Positions 58,840-64,000 of a DNA stretch of 64,000 bases are shown here, piece by piece. The DNA comes from Callorhinus ursinus (taxonomy: Eukaryota; Chordata; Mammalia; Carnivora; Otariidae). Made by a program: the position numbers and the translations under genes. The notes under the pieces were generated by a model, which saw nothing but the letters and a program-made list of their open reading frames with translations, had not been told where the DNA came from and ran no database searches. Numbering within the stretch: position 1 is the first letter of the stretch; each line of letters starts with the position of its first letter. The DNA is taken from the NCBI RefSeq assembly GCF_003265705.1, contig NW_020312817.1, positions 33,815,820 through 33,879,819 of the forward strand. The letters are read 5' to 3'.

Positions 58840-59692
58840 AGAGGAAAAGATGGCGGAAGAGCAGGGGACCCTATTCCAACCAGTCCCTGGAATTGAGCTA
58901 GATATCTACCAGACAACTCTGAACACCCACAAAATCAGCCTGAGATGGAAGAAGATAGATCTGGATCTCTATGAACAGAACATTGCAGGCAGTTGGCTTC
59001 AAGGTACGAAGCAGGGAGCCATAATTCTGCAGGCACATATCGGAGGATAAAGGGCAGTGGGAGGGAGCCTGGCTGTGGGGATCCTACACTGCCAGTGAGC
59101 AATAACCTCCCACGCTGGGGACGGTACACAGACTCGCAGACCGGTAGCGGTGGGGAAAGGACTTTAGATGGGGCTGTGTGTGGGAACTGGGAGCGGCTGG
59201 CAGGTTTAGAAGCACAAAGGGCAGAGATGAGTCCTGACTTAGAGGCGAGGACTGGGAGCCCTGTTGAGGGGTGCACAACCCAGGACGCTGCAGTGTATAG
59301 CAGCATGGACAGAAATAGAGAGAGTGTGGCCTGGAGAGCTCACTGAAGAACAGACTGCAATCTCTCTGCTCTGAGGCAGAGGGTTGGAAACGGTCTCTTC
59401 TGCTCTCTCGGAAGAGACGTGGAAAGCCTCCAGGGAAAGCTGCCAGAGAATAAAAGCCACAAAAAACCGGTTCCCACTGAGCCCATCCCCCACCACAGGG
59501 GGCAGGGCAACTCTGCCCAAACAGGGTTGCCTGAGTAACAGTGTGCCAGGCCCCTCCTCCAGAAGACAGGCTGGGAAAACAAGAAACCAGCAACGCTGAG
59601 GTCCCTAGAAAACAGGTGCAACTTGCTTGGGTTACGGTCAATAATTTGTACTCTATACATTCCATCAACTACCCATCAACAGTCAACTACCC
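58840..59692 (+). promoter_or_regulatory. L1 5'UTR (second lineage)
   Basis: Leads with agatggcggaagagcagggg, a motif common at L1 starts, and ends just before the ORF1 ATG. GC-rich compared with its surroundings but with fewer CpG than the 45-kb copy. The long minus-strand frames here (59084-59668) are composition artefacts. Confidence 0.8.
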
Positions 59693-60585
59693 ATGACTAG
59701 GAGGAGGAACCCCCAAAATAAGAAAGACTCAGAGATTACAATTTATGACACAGATTTACAAATGGATTCAGATATAACCAAGATGTTGGAGATGGAATTC
59801 AGGCTAGCAATTGTGAAGACAATAGCTAGAATGGAGAAATCAATTAATGGCAACATAGAGTCTCTAAGGGCAGAAATGAAAGTTGAATTGGCAGAACTTA
59901 AAAATGCTATTAATGAGATCCAATCTAATCCCAATAATCTAACAGCAAGGGTAAGTGGGACAGAAGAACGAATTAGTGATCTGGAAGACCATTTAATAGA
60001 CAAAAAGGGAAAAGAGGAGGCCAGGGAAAAACAACTCAGAATCCATGAAAATAGAATCAGAGAAATAAGTGACACTATGAAGCGTTCCAATGTGAGAATT
60101 ACTGGAATCCCGGAGGGGGTGGAGAGAGAGAGAATGGACTAGAAGATATATTTGAGCAAATTGTAGCTGAGAACTTCCCTAATCTGGGGAATGAAACAAA
60201 CATTCGTATCCTAGAGGCAGAGAGGACTCCTCCCAAGATCAAGGAAAACAGGCCAACACCCCAGCATGTAATAGTAAAACTCGCAAATCTTAGAACCAAG
60301 GAAACCATCTTAAGGACAGTTAGGGGGAAGAGATTCCTTATGTGCAGAGGGAGGAACATCAGAATAACGTCAGACCGATCCACAGAGAACTGGCAAGCCA
60401 GAAAGGCCTGGCAAGACATATTCAGGGTACTAAACGAGAAGAACATGCAGTCAAGATTACTTTATCCGGAAAGGCTGTCATTTAGAATGGATGGAGAGAT
60501 GCAGAGCTTCCAAGACCAGCAGAAACTGAAAGAATATGTGACCACTAAGCCAGCCCTGCAAGAAATATTAAGGGGGGTTCTATAA
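59693..60585 (+). pseudogene. L1 ORF1, one frameshift
   Basis: The ATG at 59693 gives MTRRRNPQNKKDSE. A coiled coil follows (EMKVELAELKNAINEIQ, TEERISDLEDHL), then the start of the RRM at NVRITGIPEG. The frame shifts at about 60125-60140, right after ERER, and resumes as GLEDIFEQI through TENWQARKAWQDIF to KPALQEILRGVL at 60585. The 893-nt length equals 298 codons minus one base. ORF1 residues downstream of the shift are well kept. Confidence 0.94.
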
Positions 60586-60663
60586 AAGGAGAAAGACCCC
60601 AAGAGTGATATACAACAGAAATTTACAGGGACAATCTATAAAAACAAGGTCTTCACAGGCAAC

Positions 60664-63600
60664 ATGATGACAATTAATTCATATCTTTCAATAATCACTC
60701 TCAATGTGAATGGCCTAAACGTTCCCATAAAATGGCACAGGGCTGCAGAGTGGATAAAAAGACAAGACCCATCCATATGCTGTCTACAAGAGACTCATTT
60801 TGAACCTAAAGATACATCCAGACTGAAAGTGAAGGGATGGAGATCCATCTTCCATGCCAGCGGACCTCAAAAGAAAGCTGGGGTAGCAATTCTTATATCA
60901 GGCAAATTAGATTTTAAACTAAAGACTGTAGTTAGAGACACAGAAGTACACTATATCATTCTTAAAGGGTCTATCCAACAAGAAGATCTAACAATTGTAA
61001 ATATCTATGCCCCCAACATGGGAGCAGCCATCTACTTAAGCCAACTGTTAACCAAAATAAAGAGTCATATTGATAACCATACATTAATTGTAGGAGACCT
61101 CAATACTCCACTCTCAGCAATAGACAGATCATCTAAGCTGAAAATCAACAAAGAAACAAGAGCTTTGAATGACACACTGGACCAGATGGACCTCATAGAT
61201 ATATACAGAACATTCCACCCTAAAACAACAGAATACTCATTCTTCTTGAGTGCACATGGAACTTTCTCTGGAATAGACCACATACTGTGTCACAAATCAG
61301 GTCTCAACCGATACCAAAAGATTGAGATTATTCCCTGCATATTCTCAGACCATAATGCTTTAAAACTGGAACTCAATTGCAAGAAAAAATTTGGCAGAAA
61401 TTCAAACACTTGGAAGCTAAAGACCACTTTGCTCAATGTTTGGGTCAACCAGGAAATCAAAGAAGAACTTAAACAATTCACGGAAACCAATGAGAACAAA
61501 AACACATCAGTCCAAAACCTATGGGATACTGCAAAGGTGGTCCTAAGGGGGAAATACATAGCCATCCAAGCCTCACTCAAAAAAATAGAAAAATCCCCAA
61601 TTCACGAACTAACTCTGCACCTTAAAGAACTAGAGAAAAATCAACAAACGATACCTAAGGCACACATTAGAAGACAAATAATTAAGATTAGAGCAGAGAT
61701 CAATGAAGTAGAAACCAGAAAGTGGTAGATCAGATCAATGAAACTAGAAGATTGTTCTTTGAAAGAATTAATAAGATCGAGAAACCACTGGCCAGACTTA
61801 TCCAAAAGAAAACAGAAAGGACCAAAATTCATAAAATTATAAATGAAAGGGGAGAGATCACGACTAACACCAAGGAAATAGAAACAATTATTAGAAATTA
61901 TTATCAACAACTATATGCCAATAAACTGAGCAATCTCGATGAAATGGATGCCTTCCTGGAAACCTATAAGCTGCCAAGACTGAAACAGGAAGAAATTGAC
62001 AACCTGAATAGGCCAATAACCAGTAACAAGATTGAAGCAGTGATCAAAAGCCTCCCAAAAAACAAGAGTCCAGGGCCTGATGGATTCCCTGGGGAATTCT
62101 ACCAAACATTCAAAGAAGAAATAATACCTATTCTACTGAAGCTATTTCAAAAAATAGAAACAGAAGGAAAGCTTCCAGACTCATTCTATGAGGCCAGCAT
62201 TACTTTAATCCCCAAACCAGGCAAAGACCCCATCAAAAAGGAGAATTTCAGACTGATATCCCTGATGAATATGGATTCCAAAATCCTCAACAAAATCCTA
62301 GCTAATAGGATCCAACAATTCATTAAAAGGATCATCCACTACGACCAAGTGGGATTTATCCCCGGGATGCAAGGGTGGTTCAACATTCACAAATCAATCA
62401 ATGTGATAGAACACATTAATAAGAGGACAGAGAAGAACCATATGGTCCTCTCAATTGATGCAGAAAAAGCATTTGACAAAATACAGCATCCTTTCCTGAT
62501 TAAAACTCTTCAGAGTACAGGGACAGAGGGAACATTCCTCAAGTTCATAAAATCCATCTATGGAAAACCCACAGCGAATATTATCCTCAATGGGGAAGAG
62601 CTGAGAGCCTTTCCCTTAAGATCAGGAACACGTCAAGGATGCCCACTCTCGCTACTATTGTTCAACATAGTACTAGAAGTCCTAGCAACAGCAATCAGAC
62701 AACAAAAGGAAATAAAAGGTATTCAAATTGGCAAAGAAGAAGTCAACTCTCTCTTTTCACAGATAACATGATAATTTATGTGGAAAACCCAAAAGACTCC
62801 ACCCCCAAATTACTAGATCTCACACAGAAATCCAGTAATGTGGCAGGATAAAAAATCAATGCACAGCAATCAGTTGCTTTCTTATACTAACAATGCAACT
62901 GTAGAAAGAGAAATTAGAGAAATGATTCCATTTACAGTAGCACCAAAAACCATAAGATACCTTGGAATAAACCTAACCTATACTAACAATGCAACTGTAG
63001 AAAGAGAAATTAGAGAAATGATTCCATTTACAGTAGCACCAAAAACCATAAGATACCTTGGAATAAACCTATACTCTAGGAACTACAGAACATTCATGAA
63101 AGAAATTGAAGAAGACACAGAAAGATGGAAAAACATTCCATGCTCATGGATCGGAAGAATAAACATTGTTAAAATGTCTATGCTACCCAGAGCAATCTAT
63201 ACCTTCAATGCCATCCCGATCAAAATTCCAATGACATTTTTCAAAGTGCTGGAACAAACAATCCTAAAATTTGTATGGAATCAGAAATGATCCCGAATTG
63301 CCAAGGAAATGCTGAAAAAGAAAAACAAAGCTGGGGGCATCACGTTGCCCGATTTCAAGCTATATTACAAAGCAGTGATCCCCAAGACAGCATGGTACTG
63401 ACACAAAAACAGACATACAGACCAATGGAACAGAATAGAGAGCCCAGATATGGACCCTCAACTCTGTGGTCAAATAATCTTCGACAAAGCAGGAAAAAAC
63501 ATGCAATGGAAAAAAGACAGTCTCTTCAATAAATGGTGCTGGGAAAATTGCAGAAGAATGAAACTTGACCATTCTCTAACACCACACAGAAAGATAAACT

Positions 63601-64000
63601 CAAAATGGATGAAAGACCTCAACGTTAGACAGGAATCCATCAAAATCCTAGAGGAGAACATAGGCAATAACCTCTTTGACATCGGCCATAGCAACTTCTT
63701 TCAAGATACATCTCCAAAAGCTAGTGAAACAAAAGCAAAAATGAACTTTTGGAACTTCATCAGGATAAAAAGCTTCTGCACAGCAAAGGAAACAGTCAAC
63801 AAAACAAGGAGGCAACCACAGAATGGGAGAAGATATTTGCAAATGACACTACAGATAAAGGGCTGGTATCCAAGATCTATAAAGAACTTCTCAAACTCAA
63901 CACCCAAAAAACAAATAAGTCAAAAAATGGGCAGAAGACATGAACAGACACTTCTCTGAAGAAGACATACAAATGGCTAACAGACACATGAAAAAATGTT
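60664..64000 (+). pseudogene. L1 ORF2, multiple lesions including RT active site, partial
   Basis: Starts MMTINSYLSIITLNVNGLN. The endonuclease is complete to the eye (QETHF, VGDLNT, SDH) and open to 61728, where a frameshift near 61715 separates it from the RT frame (61722-62771). RT blocks [29 protein letters not shown] and [12 protein letters not shown] are present. The catalytic FADD box reads FTDN and sits in another frame because of a shift near 62750. Further lesions: TAA at about 62849, a shift near 62885, a 96-bp tandem duplication (62883-63071), TGA at 63288-63290, TGA at 63399-63401, loss of four codons after WCWEN near 63550, and a shift near 63815. It cannot encode an active enzyme. 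The end is beyond the window. Confidence 0.95.
62883..63071 (+). repeat. 96-bp in-frame tandem duplication within L1 ORF2
   Basis: Unit begins tatactaacaatgcaactg. Copy 1 is 62883-62978. Copy 2 starts at 62979 and is identical for 93 bp to 63071. The period of 96 bp (32 codons) leaves the local frame open. The second copy joins directly to ctatactctagg, so the roughly 20 bp that normally encode TKEAKD are missing. Confidence 0.97.

Larger units (their letters stand above)
58840..64000 (+). mobile_element. Near-complete L1 retrotransposon, runs off window, inactive
   Basis: Starts agaggaaaagatggcggaag, followed by an 850-bp 5'UTR, ORF1, a 78-bp spacer and ORF2, which is still in its C-terminal region at 64000. 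The 3' end and TSD lie outside. The 5'UTR does not resemble that of the copy at 38.5 kb, while ORF1 and ORF2 clearly do, so it is a different L1 lineage. Confidence 0.95.

Noticed and set aside
59084..59668. 194-codon minus-strand ORF
   Set aside because: It lies antisense in the 5'UTR of the plus-strand L1. Composition effect, no recognisable domain.

Overview
This window is mammalian nuclear DNA with no recognisable host gene. It looks like an intergenic stretch or a very long intron, built from layers of transposable elements. The host is most likely a caniform carnivoran other than a dog-type canid (a bear, seal, mustelid or relative). The basis is 25 tRNA-Lys-derived carnivore SINEs (SINEC/CAN-SINE class) with a head like ggcgcctgggtggctcag, an internal ctgccttcggctcaggtcatgatcc and a CT-rich stretch before an (AAATA)n/AAATCTTT tail. 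None has the form typical of the dog-specific SINEC_Cf or of cats. This taxonomic call is inference from recalled families.

Layout. 1-6.4 kb: three decayed L1 fragments in alternating orientation; the third contains a young 548-bp L1 end with a 14-bp target-site duplication (TSD). 6.4-15 kb: mostly single-copy AT-rich DNA with four SINEs, MIR fossils, a G19 run and two short tandem duplications. 15-17.7 kb: an ancient L1 5' region split by two later L1 3' ends. 17.7-35.5 kb: SINEs, MIR, L2 and MER5-like fossils, short L1 ends, microsatellites, and a SINE whose tail has grown into a tetranucleotide array holding the only assembly gap (10 N). 35.5-38.2 kb: two related solo-type LTRs in the same orientation, each hit by its own SINE. 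38.5-45.7 kb: a full-length L1 on the minus strand with a perfect 17-bp TSD, a GC-rich 5' end and a later SINE in its 5'UTR. 45.8-58.8 kb: SINEs, MIRs, two old L1 3' segments and ancient low-identity repeats. 58.8-64 kb: the 5' three quarters of a second nearly full-length L1 on the plus strand, cut by the window edge.

The only coding sequence is L1 ORF1 and ORF2. Both large L1s are dead. The minus-strand copy has an early ORF1 stop, several ORF2 frameshifts, and a stop just before the reverse-transcriptase FADD motif. The plus-strand copy has FADD changed to FTDN, frameshifts, stops and a 96-bp in-frame tandem duplication. Their ORFs are clearly related but their 5'UTRs look unrelated. I found no new gene system. 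The points worth a second look are structural: the in-ORF2 duplication, the SINE-tail microsatellite, the duplicated L1 5'UTR block, the paired SINE hits in the LTRs, a perfect hairpin at an LTR poly(A) signal, and close inverted SINE pairs. Repeat family names were assigned by eye; exact subfamilies and divergences would need RepeatMasker with a carnivore library.
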